From Planctomycetia bacterium (GTDB taxonomy: Bacteria > Planctomycetota > Planctomycetia > Pirellulales > UBA1268), in assembly GCA_010027105.1 (NCBI GenBank), contig RGVT01000036.1:1-13799 (forward strand): 13,799 bases of DNA, written 5' to 3'. A program made the translations under genes and the position numbers. Positions 1 through 6,682 of the stretch are shown in pieces. Every line of letters begins with the position of its first letter. Positions within the stretch are counted from its first letter, which is position 1. Below the pieces are notes generated by a model, which was not told the DNA's origin, did no database searches, and saw only the letters and a program-made list of their open reading frames with translations.

Positions 1-452
1 GGCGTGGCGGCGGCCCCCGAGAGGAGGAAGTTCGTCGGCGCATCGGTGCCCACCCCGGCGGTGAAGCCGACGCCCTGCGGAGCCCCGACGGCGAGCGTGC
101 GGTTCCAGTCGAGACCCTTGATCACGTACTGCGAGCCGGTGCGGCTGACGATCTGCGCGTTCCAGATGCTGTTGATCGTGCGGTTGTAGGTGAACGTCAC
201 CTGCCAGTCGGTGAGGACCGCGGCGGTGTCGTTGGTCACCGTCAGCTGGCCCTGCAGCCCCGATCCCCAGTCGCTGACGGTGGCGTAGCCGACCGCGAGC
301 GCGAGCCGCTGCTCGAGCCGGTCGCAGCCCGCGAGCGTGGCCGCGGGGGGGGCCGTCCGGCGACGGCGGTGCTTCCCGCCGGTGAACAGGCGGGTGATCG
401 TGCGGGATGAAAAGAAACGGTCGTGCGATGTCCGCGATGTCCGCGATGTCAT
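1..452 (-). CDS. Secreted protein with CBM2 carbohydrate-binding module, 5' part only
   Basis: This reading frame is open from the ATG at 452 to the window edge (150 codons seen); the C-terminus lies outside. GAGGTG sits about 7 bases before the ATG. Residues 1-40 are Ser/Thr/Arg-rich with an RRRR patch. CDRLEQRLALA (43-53) resembles the LExR-L-LA planctomycete extracellular motif (Pfam Planc_extracel). From about residue 55 the sequence reads as a CBM2: SDWGSGLQGQLTVTN (60-74), DWQVTFTY (82-89), INSIWNAQ (93-100), LDWNRTLAVG (114-123) and PTNFLLSG (139-146). W62, W97 and W116 match the three planar Trp that bind crystalline cellulose or chitin in CBM2a, as known for the family. The bracketing Cys pair of many CBM2 domains is not seen. 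The catalytic or other partner domain is out of view, so the function could be glycoside hydrolysis or simple polysaccharide attachment. Export is inferred. Confidence 0.82.
   Translation of the reverse strand, partial: MTSRTSRTSHDRFFSSRTITRLFTGGKHRRRRTAPPAATLAGCDRLEQRLALAVGYATVSDWGSGLQGQLTVTNDTAAVLTDWQVTFTYNRTINSIWNAQIVSRTGSQYVIKGLDWNRTLAVGAPQGVGFTAGVGTDAPTNFLLSGAAAT
421..449. repeat. Three tandem 9-bp units at the start of the CBM2 gene
   Basis: tccgcgatg occurs exactly at 431-439 and 440-448 and imperfectly (cgtgcgatg) at 422-430. On the minus strand the units encode Thr-Ser-Arg repeats directly after the start codon (MTSRTSRTSH). Copy-number change would keep the frame. Confidence 0.7.
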
Positions 453-791
453 GGAAGCACCTCGTGATGACGGTGTGGCCGGGAATGAAAAGGGGAAACG
501 TCCGAGAAACAAGGGCGTGCCGCGCCGTGGCCGCCGGGGGAAGCGTGTCCCTGCGACTGCGACGGCCCTGCAGGCTTTCAAGAAGAGACCGTCGCCGGCA
601 TGCGCTGCATGACCCGCGTCGGCGTTCGCCCGGCGATCCACCCCTGACAGGATCGTCGTGGAGCAAGCATGATGACCTCCCCGCTCCGACTGCATCCTAG
701 GAGGCGTCTGCGGGGAAGGCAAGCAATCGGTCGGGCCGGATCGCCGACGGGACAAACGACGACCCGCGCGCGCCGCGCCGGCGGCGATGCG
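453..791. other. Intergenic region, no gene seen
   Basis: These 339 bases separate the start of the CBM2 gene from the end of aspS (both minus strand). No open frame here shows family similarity. Two inverted repeats are visible: TCCCCGC at 678-684 with GCGGGGA at 710-716, and ATCGCCG at 740-746 with CGGCGAT at 782-788. Both have long loops (25 and 35 bases) and no T-tract, so neither is a convincing terminator for aspS. I found no clear -35/-10 pair for the CBM2 gene. Confidence 0.6.
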
Positions 792-2579
792 TCACCCCGT
801 CGAGGCGGGCTTCGGCTGTGGTGCCACCACGCGCACGCCGAGTTCGACGAGCTGCTTCGTCTCCACCGGCGCGGGCGCCCCGGTCATGAGATCGCTCGCC
901 TTCTGCGTCTTCGGAAACGCGATCACGTCGCGGATGCTCTCGAGGCCGCCGAAGAGCATCACCCAGCGGTCGATGCCCAGCGCGATCCCGCCGTGCGGCG
1001 GCGCGCCACCGCGCAGCGCGTCGAGCAGGAAGCCGAACCGCTCGCGGGCCACCTCCGCCGTGATCCCGAGCAATGTGAAGACTTTCTCCTGCGTGGCGCC
1101 GTCGTGAATCCGGATCGTGCCGCCGCCGGCCTCGGAGCCGTTGATCACGAGGTCGTAGGCCACGGCCCGGCAGGCGGCCGGATCGCTCTCCAGCATGTCG
1201 AGGTCGGCCGGCCGCGGCGCGGTGAACGGATGGTGCATGGCCGCCCAGCCCCCGCTCTCCGCGTCGCGGGCGAACATCGGGAAATCGACCACCCAGGAAA
1301 AATGCATCGCCCTGGGGTCGTAGAGGCCGAGCCGGGCCCCGAGCCGCTTGCGGAGCGTGTGGAGGGCCTTGCAGGTGACGTCGAAGGAGTCGGCCACGAT
1401 CAGGGCCAGGTCGCCCGGCTCGCAGCCGAGCGCGGCCCGGAGCCGGTCGGCGATTGGCCCGAGGTTCTTGGCCACCGGGCCGCTCCATGTGCCGTCGGCC
1501 TCGACCTTCAGCCACACCAGCCCCTTCGCACCCGCCTCGACGGCCACGGCCGTCAGCTCGTCGAGATCCTTGCGGGAGAACGTTCCGGCGGCCCCCGGCA
1601 CGCGAATGCCGCGGACGCGGCCGCCGCCCTCCACCGCGTTGCGAAACACCCGAAACTCGCTCTCACCGGCGAGCGCCGTGAGGTCCGCGATTTCGAGGCC
1701 GTAGCGGAGGTCGGGGGCGTCGTGGCCGAATCGCTCCATCGCCTCGTCCCAGGAAAGCCGCGGCAAGGGCAGCGGCACGTCGAGCCCGAGAATCTCGCGG
1801 GCGGTGCGCCTCACGAGCCCCTCGATCACGCCCATCACGTCGTCGGCCTCGACGAACGACATCTCCACGTCGAGTTGGGTGAACTCCGGCTGCCGGTCGG
1901 CCCGCAGGTCCTCGTCGCGGAAGCACTTCGCCACCTGCACGTACCGGTCGAAGCCCGCCATCATGAGCAGCTGCTTGTAGAGCTGCGGCGACTGCGGCAG
2001 GGCGAAGAACGACCCGTGCTCGAGGCGGCTCGGCACGAGGTAGTCGCGGGCGCCCTCCGGCGTGCTCTTGCCGAGCATCGGCGTCTCGACGTCGATGAAC
2101 CCCAGCTCGTCGAAGTGATCGCGCATGATCTTCACGATCCGGCTGCGCAGGAAGATGTTCTCCTGCATCGCGGGGCGGCGCAGGTCGAGCCAGCGGTGGG
2201 CGAGCCGCACCTCCTCGCCGGGAAGGTCCGTCGCGCCGGGCTGGAAGACGGGCGTCTCGGCCTCGTTGAGCACCTCGAGCGCGGTGCACACGACCTCGAT
2301 CCCGCCGGTCGCGAGCTTCGGGTTCGTCGTGCCCTCGGGGCGGGCGCCGACGGTGCCGGCAACCTTCAAGACCCACTCCGACCGCACGTCCCGCGCGGCG
2401 GCGAGGGCCGCCGGGCCGCTGTCGGGCCCGATCACCACCTGCGTGCGGCCCCAGCGGTCGCGGAGGTCGATGAAGATCACCCCCTTGTGGTCGCGGACGC
2501 GATCGGCCCAGCCGCAGAGCGTCACCTGCATGCCGAGGTGCGCAGGACGGAGTTCTCCGCAGGTGTGGGTTCGCAGCAC
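792..2579 (-). CDS. aspS: Aspartyl-tRNA synthetase (bacterial type)
   Basis: This cytosolic class II synthetase charges tRNA with aspartate, using ATP. It has 595 residues, the normal bacterial length of about 590. The start is GTG (CAC at 2577-2579), placing MLRTHTCGELRP at the usual N-terminus; AAAGG lies about 8 bases upstream. An N-terminal OB-fold anticodon domain (about 15-105) contains RDHKGVIFIDLRD (29-41). Motif 2 is FRDEDLRADRQPEFTQLD (220-237), QSPQLYKQ is at 196-203, a bacterial GAD-type insertion follows in the middle, and motif 3 ends in GIDR (535-538). H31 and G83 match the state described for non-discriminating AspRS, whereas E. coli has Leu and Lys there, so it may also charge tRNA-Asn (inference). 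It lies 104 bases downstream of dcd in the same direction and may share its transcript. Confidence 0.97.
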   Translation of the reverse strand: MLRTHTCGELRPAHLGMQVTLCGWADRVRDHKGVIFIDLRDRWGRTQVVIGPDSGPAALAAARDVRSEWVLKVAGTVGARPEGTTNPKLATGGIEVVCTALEVLNEAETPVFQPGATDLPGEEVRLAHRWLDLRRPAMQENIFLRSRIVKIMRDHFDELGFIDVETPMLGKSTPEGARDYLVPSRLEHGSFFALPQSPQLYKQLLMMAGFDRYVQVAKCFRDEDLRADRQPEFTQLDVEMSFVEADDVMGVIEGLVRRTAREILGLDVPLPLPRLSWDEAMERFGHDAPDLRYGLEIADLTALAGESEFRVFRNAVEGGGRVRGIRVPGAAGTFSRKDLDELTAVAVEAGAKGLVWLKVEADGTWSGPVAKNLGPIADRLRAALGCEPGDLALIVADSFDVTCKALHTLRKRLGARLGLYDPRAMHFSWVVDFPMFARDAESGGWAAMHHPFTAPRPADLDMLESDPAACRAVAYDLVINGSEAGGGTIRIHDGATQEKVFTLLGITAEVARERFGFLLDALRGGAPPHGGIALGIDRWVMLFGGLESIRDVIAFPKTQKASDLMTGAPAPVETKQLVELGVRVVAPQPKPASTG

Positions 2580-2683
2580 GGTGGACGGCCTTTCTGGCGG
2601 GCGGGGCGGAATCAGGAACCGGCCGCGACGAGCAGCGCCGGGACGAAGGCGGTCCGGGCGGGCGGATTCGGCGCCATCGGTCG

Positions 2684-3298
2684 CTATCTCGCCGCCCGCT
2701 GGACGAGCCGCTGGCCGAACAGGTCCTGCCGAAGCCGCTCGGCGCCGAACTCGAGATGCAGCTGCTGGTCGGCGTCGTCGCCGTTGAGTTCGCGAAACAG
2801 CATGCTCGGCTGGATGTCGCGGTTGTGCTGGTATTTGTCGCTCGCGTATTCCGTGATGTCGCCGGTGATCTGGTGGAAGAAGATCTGGCAGATCGGCACG
2901 CCGGGGTAGATCTTCACCGGCTGCACGGCGAACATCTCGAGCGTCCAGTAGCCGCAGAAGCCGACGTCGCCGAAGCCGGCGGTGACGTGGACGAACAGGC
3001 CGAGCCGGCCGATCGAGCTCCGCCCCTCGATCATCGGCACGAGGTTGTGCGTTTCGGTGCGCTCGACGGTGCGGCCGAGGTAGAGCTGGTTGGGGGCGAG
3101 CACGAGGCCGTCGGCGGGTACGCGGATCCGCTCCACCCGGTTGCTCTTCCGCATGTCGAGCACCACCTCCTCGTAGACGAGCAGTTCGTCGTGGAGCGAG
3201 AGGTTGTAGCTGTTGGGGTTGAGCCGCGACTCGTCGAACGGGTCGATGAGGATGTTGCCACCGAGCTGCTGCTTGATCTCGTTGCCGGAGAGGATCAT
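2684..3298 (-). CDS. dcd: dCTP deaminase
   Basis: This enzyme deaminates dCTP to dUTP, feeding dTMP synthesis. It has 204 residues, against about 190-200 for the family. The start ATG is the CAT at 3296-3298 and begins MILSGNEIK, the usual N-terminus; TGGAG lies about 7 bases upstream. The signature GRSSIGRLG is at 92-100. S94, R98, H104, A107, D111 and the general base E121 line up with E. coli S111, R115, H121, A124, D128 and E138. The C-terminal SDKYQHNRDIQPS (about 155-167) is the nucleotide-contacting tail. TAGF (106-109) resembles the bifunctional DCD-DUT enzymes (TAGF or TAGW) more than the E. coli TAHR, so release of dUMP is possible but unproven. GDVG (110-113) replaces the usual IDPG. 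A promoter is visible upstream. Confidence 0.96.
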   Translation of the reverse strand: MILSGNEIKQQLGGNILIDPFDESRLNPNSYNLSLHDELLVYEEVVLDMRKSNRVERIRVPADGLVLAPNQLYLGRTVERTETHNLVPMIEGRSSIGRLGLFVHVTAGFGDVGFCGYWTLEMFAVQPVKIYPGVPICQIFFHQITGDITEYASDKYQHNRDIQPSMLFRELNGDDADQQLHLEFGAERLRQDLFGQRLVQRAAR

Positions 3299-3347
3299 GG
3301 CTGGCTCCAGGTGCGCAGGGGAGGGGCGAGAACCTCGACGGCGGCCG

Positions 3348-3376
3348 ATTGTACGCTCCGGTGCCGAAACTGTCAG
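3348..3376 (-). promoter_or_regulatory. Sigma70-like promoter for dcd
   Basis: On the minus strand CTGACA (3376-3371, five of six to TTGACA) is followed after exactly 17 bases by TACAAT (3353-3348, five of six to TATAAT). Transcription would begin near 3341, giving a leader of about 40 bases before the dcd ATG. The -35 box overlaps the nth stop codon (3375-3373). The AT-rich -10 box stands out in very GC-rich surroundings. dcd therefore probably has its own promoter besides any read-through from nth. Confidence 0.6.
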
Positions 3377-4179
3377 GAACGCGGGCGTGCGGCCGCCGCC
3401 CGCGGGCGCCGGCGGGGGCCCGTGGGCCGCACGCCCACGCGCGGGCAGAGGTCGGCCAGCGGGCAGGCCTCGCAGCGGGGCGTCCGGGCGGGGCAGATCG
3501 TGCGGCCGTGCTCGATGAGCCGGTGGCTGAAGCCGATCCAATGGTCGTGGGGCACGACCCGCACGAGGTCGCGTTCGGCCCGCACCGCGTCGGTGTGGCG
3601 GGTCAGGCCGAGCCGCCGGGCGATCCGACCCACGTGGGTGTCGACCACGATCCCGTCCGCCCGCCCGAAGGCGCTGCCCAGGACCACGTTGGCCGTCTTG
3701 CGGCCGACGCCGGGCAGCCGCACGAGGGCCGGGAGATCGCGCGGCACCTCCCCGCCGTGCCGCTCCACGAGCGCGCGGCAGCAGCCCAGAATGTTCTTCG
3801 CCTTGGCGCGGTAGAAGCCGGTGCTGCGGATCACCGCCTCCAGGTCGCGCGGCCGCGCGGTCGCCAGGGCGGCCGGCGTAGGCCAGCGGCGGAACAGGTC
3901 GCCAGTGACCATGTTCACCCGCTTGTCGGTGCACTGGGCGGAGAGAATCGTCGCGATCAGCAGCTGGAAGGGGCTCTCGAAGACGAGCGAGCACTCGGCC
4001 GCGGGGTGCGCCGCCGCGAGCCGCTCCGCGATCTCCGCGGCCCGGCGTCGCCGCGCCGCCGCGGGCTCTCTCGCCCGCCCGGCCCCCCCGGGCCGGCCTC
4101 CGGTGCTACCATGCTGAGCGAGGGGCGCGGCGCCGGGTCGGACCCGGCGGGCGGCTCCGGCGGTACGAGGGTGTCCCAT
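3373..4179 (-). CDS. nth: Endonuclease III (base-excision repair glycosylase/AP lyase)
   Basis: This enzyme removes oxidised pyrimidines from DNA and nicks the abasic site. With the ATG at 4179 (CAT 4177-4179) it has 268 residues; E. coli Nth has 211. The core begins about residue 48, with FESPFQLLIATILSAQCTD near 66-84. The helix-hairpin-helix LPGVGRKTANVVL carries the catalytic Lys (K161), and VVDTH carries the catalytic Asp (D180). The [4Fe-4S] loop C-x6-C-x2-C-x5-C is at C229, C236, C239 and C245. The first 48 residues are Gly/Ala/Pro/Arg-rich and unlike the family, and no Shine-Dalgarno precedes this ATG. Between it and the conserved core there is no other in-frame ATG, GTG or TTG. An out-of-frame ATG at 4112 would join the frame if the 7-C run at 4083-4089 had one more base. 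The product is certain; the start is not. Confidence 0.93.
   Translation of the reverse strand: MGHPRTAGAARRVRPGAAPLAQHGSTGGRPGGAGRAREPAAARRRRAAEIAERLAAAHPAAECSLVFESPFQLLIATILSAQCTDKRVNMVTGDLFRRWPTPAALATARPRDLEAVIRSTGFYRAKAKNILGCCRALVERHGGEVPRDLPALVRLPGVGRKTANVVLGSAFGRADGIVVDTHVGRIARRLGLTRHTDAVRAERDLVRVVPHDHWIGFSHRLIEHGRTICPARTPRCEACPLADLCPRVGVRPTGPRRRPRAAAARPRS
4104..4112 (+). promoter_or_regulatory. Candidate extended -10 promoter before the DUF309 gene
   Basis: TGCTACCAT fits an extended -10 (TGnTAnnnT) 66 bases before the DUF309 ATG, at the switch from minus- to plus-strand genes. No -35 match is present: the expected place is a C-run. A near-identical TGCTACAGT precedes folE, which lends some support. 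Confidence 0.35.
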
Positions 4180-4579
4180 GGATGCGGCGGAATCGGCGTC
4201 GGCGTACGAGCCGCTGTACCTCGAGGGGATCGAGAAGTTCAACGCCTGTGATTATTACGAGGCGCACGAGGTCTGGGAGGAGCTCTGGACGGAATACCGC
4301 GGCCACTCGCGAAAGTTCTACCAGGGGCTGATCCAGGCGGCCGTCGCGCTCTACCATTTCGGCAACGGCAACATCCGCGGGGCACGCAAGCTGCACCGCA
4401 GCGTGCACGGGTATCTCGAGCCCTACGGCCCGCGGCACCTGGGCCTCGACATCGCCGGCTTCCTGGCCGCCTTCGACGCCTGCCTGGCGGAGGTGGCGGC
4501 CAGCACGGAGGACTTTCCCGACATCGCGCTCGATCCCGACACGCTGCCCGAGATCCACCTCGACCCGCCGCCGGCCTGA
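4178..4579 (+). CDS. DUF309 family protein
   Basis: This 133-residue protein belongs to the DUF309 family, small helical proteins of unknown function. The family pattern is clear: FNACDYYEAHEVWEELW (21-37) followed by KFYQGLIQAAVALYHFGNGN (46-65) and GARKLHRSV (68-76). The C-terminal 20 residues are Asp/Pro-rich. It starts at the ATG at 4178, with GAGG about 8 bases upstream. Its start codon lies across the CATG that also gives the putative nth ATG on the other strand, so the two genes are divergent and abut or overlap. The next gene follows after 26 bases. Family assignment is firm; no biochemical role can be given. Confidence 0.9.
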   Translation: MDAAESASAYEPLYLEGIEKFNACDYYEAHEVWEELWTEYRGHSRKFYQGLIQAAVALYHFGNGNIRGARKLHRSVHGYLEPYGPRHLGLDIAGFLAAFDACLAEVAASTEDFPDIALDPDTLPEIHLDPPPA

Positions 4580-4581
4580 GG

Positions 4582-4597
4582 CCGCCGGCCGCGGCGG
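4582..4597 (+). promoter_or_regulatory. GC hairpin covering the ribosome binding site of the LON-domain gene
   Basis: CCGCCG (4582-4587) pairs perfectly with CGGCGG (4592-4597) around a 4-base loop. The 3' arm covers the first two bases of the GGAG Shine-Dalgarno (4596-4599) of the gene starting at 4606, and the DUF309 stop (4577-4579) lies just upstream. A ribosome finishing DUF309 could open it, which would couple the two genes. The pairing is seen; the coupling is inferred. Confidence 0.35.
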
Positions 4598-4605
4598 AGC
4601 CCCGC

Positions 4606-5298
4606 ATGACGGACGAACCACTCGCCTTCTCCCCCGACCAGTTCTCCGGCCGAGCGCGGATCTTCGCGCTGCCGAACCTCGTGATGTTCCCGCACGTCAT
4701 GCAGGCGCTGCACATCTACGAGACCCGCTACCGCGCCATGCTCGAGGAGGCGATCGAGGACGACCGGCTGATCGCGCTGGCGGTGCTCGCGCCGGGGTGG
4801 GAGCAGCACTACGAGGGCCGCCCCCCGCTGCGGTCGACCGCCTGCCTGTGCCGCGTGGCCACCCACCAGCGGACGCCCGAGGGCACCTACAACGTGCTTC
4901 TCCTCGGCGTGCGGAGGCTGCGGCTGGTGCGGGAGCTGCCCCCCAAGAAGCTGTTCCGCGTCGTCGAATCGGAGATCCTCGACGACGAGCTGCCCGCCGA
5001 GGAGCCGCCGGAGACGGCGGCCGGGCTGCAGCAGGAGTTGCTGGCCGCCTTCAAGCGGGCGCTGCCGAAGATGCCGGACGCCTACGAACAGCTCGATCAG
5101 CTCCTCGGCACGCAGATCACCCTCGGCATGCTCGCCGACATCGTGGCGTACACGATCGACCTCGACCTCGACTGGAAGCTGCGGCTGCTCGCGGAGTGCA
5201 ACGTGCTCCGCCGCACGCGGCTGCTGCTCGAGGCGATCGCCGGCCGCCCAGCTCCGGTGCCGACGCGGCCGTTTCCGCCGGAGTTCAGCGCGAACTGA
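4606..5298 (+). CDS. LON substrate-binding domain protein (stand-alone)
   Basis: This 230-residue protein matches the N-terminal substrate-binding domain of Lon protease (Pfam LON_substr_bdg) but has no AAA+ ATPase or Ser-Lys protease part. Visible family features are IFALPNLVMFPHVMQALHIY (about 15-34), ETRYRAML, a loop with HYEGRPPL, then CLCRVA and TYNVLLLGVRRLRLVREL (about 94-110), with a helical C-terminal half from about 140 to 220. Stand-alone LON-domain proteins are common in bacteria and their function is not established; a role in protein quality control is only a guess. The ATG at 4606 has GGAG six bases upstream. It sits between the DUF309 gene and folE, and a hairpin follows its stop. 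Confidence 0.9.
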   Translation: MTDEPLAFSPDQFSGRARIFALPNLVMFPHVMQALHIYETRYRAMLEEAIEDDRLIALAVLAPGWEQHYEGRPPLRSTACLCRVATHQRTPEGTYNVLLLGVRRLRLVRELPPKKLFRVVESEILDDELPAEEPPETAAGLQQELLAAFKRALPKMPDAYEQLDQLLGTQITLGMLADIVAYTIDLDLDWKLRLLAECNVLRRTRLLLEAIAGRPAPVPTRPFPPEFSAN

Positions 5299-5322
5299 GC
5301 GGCGGCCGGCCCCCGGAGCCGC
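5299..5322 (+). terminator. GC-rich hairpin directly after the LON-domain gene
   Basis: GCGGC (5299-5303) pairs with GCCGC (5318-5322), and CCGG (5306-5309) with CCGG (5313-5316). The terminal loop is 3 bases and there is a small 2x1 internal loop. It begins directly after the stop codon. There is no T-tract, so it may be a weak terminator or a 3'-end-protecting hairpin rather than a classical intrinsic terminator. With the promoter-like TGCTACAGT just downstream it could mark a transcript boundary. Confidence 0.35.
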
Positions 5323-5335
5323 GGGGCGGATCGTC

Positions 5336-5344
5336 TGCTACAGT
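5336..5344 (+). promoter_or_regulatory. Candidate extended -10 promoter before folE
   Basis: TGCTACAGT fits TGnTAnnnT and ends 6 bases before the folE ATG (5351), so a transcript from it would be leaderless or nearly so. No -35 match is seen, and folE lacks a strong Shine-Dalgarno. It resembles TGCTACCAT at 4104-4112. Confidence 0.35.
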
Positions 5345-5350
5345 GTCGGC

Positions 5351-5941
5351 ATGAAGAACGACCGGTCGCCCGTCGATCATGCCCGCATCGAGCGGGCGGT
5401 GCGCGAGATCCTGGCGGCCGTCGGCGAGGATCCCGACCGCGAGGGCCTGCTCGAGACGCCGGCCCGCGTGGCCCGGATGTACGCCGAGATGTTCAGCGGG
5501 CTCCACCAGGATCCGCGGGTGCACCTGCGCAAGGCGTTCACCGAGAAGTACGACGAGATCGTGCTCGTCCGCGACATCGCCTTCACGAGCATGTGCGAGC
5601 ACCACCTGCTCCCCTTCGTGGGGCGGGCCCACGTGGGGTACCTGCCCGACGGCCGCGTGCTCGGCCTGAGCAAGCTCGCCCGGATCGTGGAGGTGGTGTC
5701 GCACCGGCCGCAGGTGCAGGAGCGGATGACGGAGCAGATCGCCGGGATGCTCGAGGCGGATCTCGGCGCCAAAGGCGTGGCGGTGGTGGTGGAGGCGGCT
5801 CACACCTGCATGACGATCCGCGGCATCCGGAAGCCCGGCAGTCTGTGCGTGACATCGGCGATGAAGGGCATCTTCCGGGCCAACGTCTCGAGCCGCGCGG
5901 AGGTGCTGTCGCTCATCTACGGAAACCGCCCCGCGCCGTGA
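5351..5941 (+). CDS. folE: GTP cyclohydrolase I
   Basis: This cytosolic enzyme converts GTP to 7,8-dihydroneopterin triphosphate, the first step to tetrahydrofolate and, in some bacteria, queuosine. It has 196 residues, normal for the bacterial type I enzyme. The zinc ligands are C82 and H85 in SMCEHHLLPF and C153 in HTCMTIRGI. Other family stretches are DPDREGLLETPARVA (27-41), VGYLPDGRVLGLSKLARIVE (95-114), RPQVQERMT (119-127) and the C-terminal VTSAMKGIF. The ATG at 5351 gives the expected N-terminus; upstream Shine-Dalgarno pairing is weak. Its TGA overlaps the GTG of the next gene (GTGA), pointing to translational coupling. No other folate genes are in the window. Confidence 0.97.
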   Translation: MKNDRSPVDHARIERAVREILAAVGEDPDREGLLETPARVARMYAEMFSGLHQDPRVHLRKAFTEKYDEIVLVRDIAFTSMCEHHLLPFVGRAHVGYLPDGRVLGLSKLARIVEVVSHRPQVQERMTEQIAGMLEADLGAKGVAVVVEAAHTCMTIRGIRKPGSLCVTSAMKGIFRANVSSRAEVLSLIYGNRPAP

Positions 5942-6660
5942 CGCTCCTCGTCGATTTCCTCTGCCGGTTCGCCTGGGGACTCGCCGCCGGGCTCGTGCTC
6001 ACGCCCGCCGACGTCGTGCCGGCGGGATTCTTCCGGGTGAACCTGCTCGTCGTCCTGGGCCTGGCCACGTTCGCGGCGCTGCTGGCGGGCTCGGCGGGCC
6101 AGGCCCGGTTCTGGCCGCTGCCCGCCGCGGCCGCGGCGACGGCGTGGCTCGGCGGCGTGGCGTGGTACGCCGAGCGGCCGCGGGCGGGGCTCGCCTCGTG
6201 CGTCGCCTGCGCGGCGATGCTCGCCGCGGCGACGGTGCTGGCGGGGCCGGCGGGTTCGCTGCCAGCCATGGCCCGGCTGTTGTCGGGGCTCGTCGTCGGC
6301 CTGACGGTGCACGCGATGCTGCTCGGGCACTGGTATCTCAACGCACCCGGGATGCGGGTGGACGCCCTGCGGAGGATGATCGACGCGGCCCTCGTCGCCT
6401 GGGCGGCCGTGCTCGTGACCACGGCCGGGGCCGCCCTGTGGGCGGGTGGCGAGCCCTGGCGGGGGCTCGAGCCGGCGCGGCTGGCACTCCTCGGCCTGCG
6501 CTGGCTCGCCGGGCTCGCCGGGCTGCCGGCGCTGTTGTGGATGAGCCGCCGCACGCTCGAGATTCCCAACACGCAGAGTGCCACGGGTATCCTCTACGTG
6601 GCCTGCCTGGCCGCGATCACGGGCGAACTCACCGCCCAGCTGCTCATGGCGGCGGCCTGA
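5938..6660 (+). CDS. Integral membrane protein of unknown function, about 8 helices
   Basis: The 240 residues are almost all hydrophobic. I count about eight membrane helices near 3-22, 31-51, 58-77, 83-103, 112-134, 148-168, 180-202 and 215-238. Polar conserved-looking stretches are HAMLLGHWYLNAPGM (125-139), with H125 and H131 six residues apart, and IPNTQSATGILY (209-220), just before the last helix. The GTG start (5938) overlaps the folE stop. The frame is also open upstream inside folE, but that region is plainly folE, so the GTG is the sensible start. I do not recognise the family. Two His on one helix next to a Trp could bind a metal or heme, but that is speculative. It is followed after 22 bases by the zinc-ribbon membrane protein. 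Confidence 0.82.
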   Translation: MTLLVDFLCRFAWGLAAGLVLTPADVVPAGFFRVNLLVVLGLATFAALLAGSAGQARFWPLPAAAAATAWLGGVAWYAERPRAGLASCVACAAMLAAATVLAGPAGSLPAMARLLSGLVVGLTVHAMLLGHWYLNAPGMRVDALRRMIDAALVAWAAVLVTTAGAALWAGGEPWRGLEPARLALLGLRWLAGLAGLPALLWMSRRTLEIPNTQSATGILYVACLAAITGELTAQLLMAAA

Positions 6661-6682
6661 CCCTCCCGTGCGGACTCCCCCG

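Noticed and set aside
678..716. Inverted repeat TCCCCGC/GCGGGGA as the aspS terminator
   Set aside because: The 25-base loop, only 7 paired bases and no T-tract make it indistinguishable from chance in this composition.
669..2909. Long plus-strand open frame (746 codons) opposite aspS and dcd
   Set aside because: It is a shadow of the minus-strand genes in high-GC DNA: its composition is Arg/His/Ala/Glu-rich, it shows no family similarity, and aspS and dcd are unmistakable.
4180..4242. Upstream ATG at 4242 as the nth start
   Set aside because: It would place 63 more bases of nth opposite the DUF309 coding region and add 21 non-family residues; the 4179 start is already too long.
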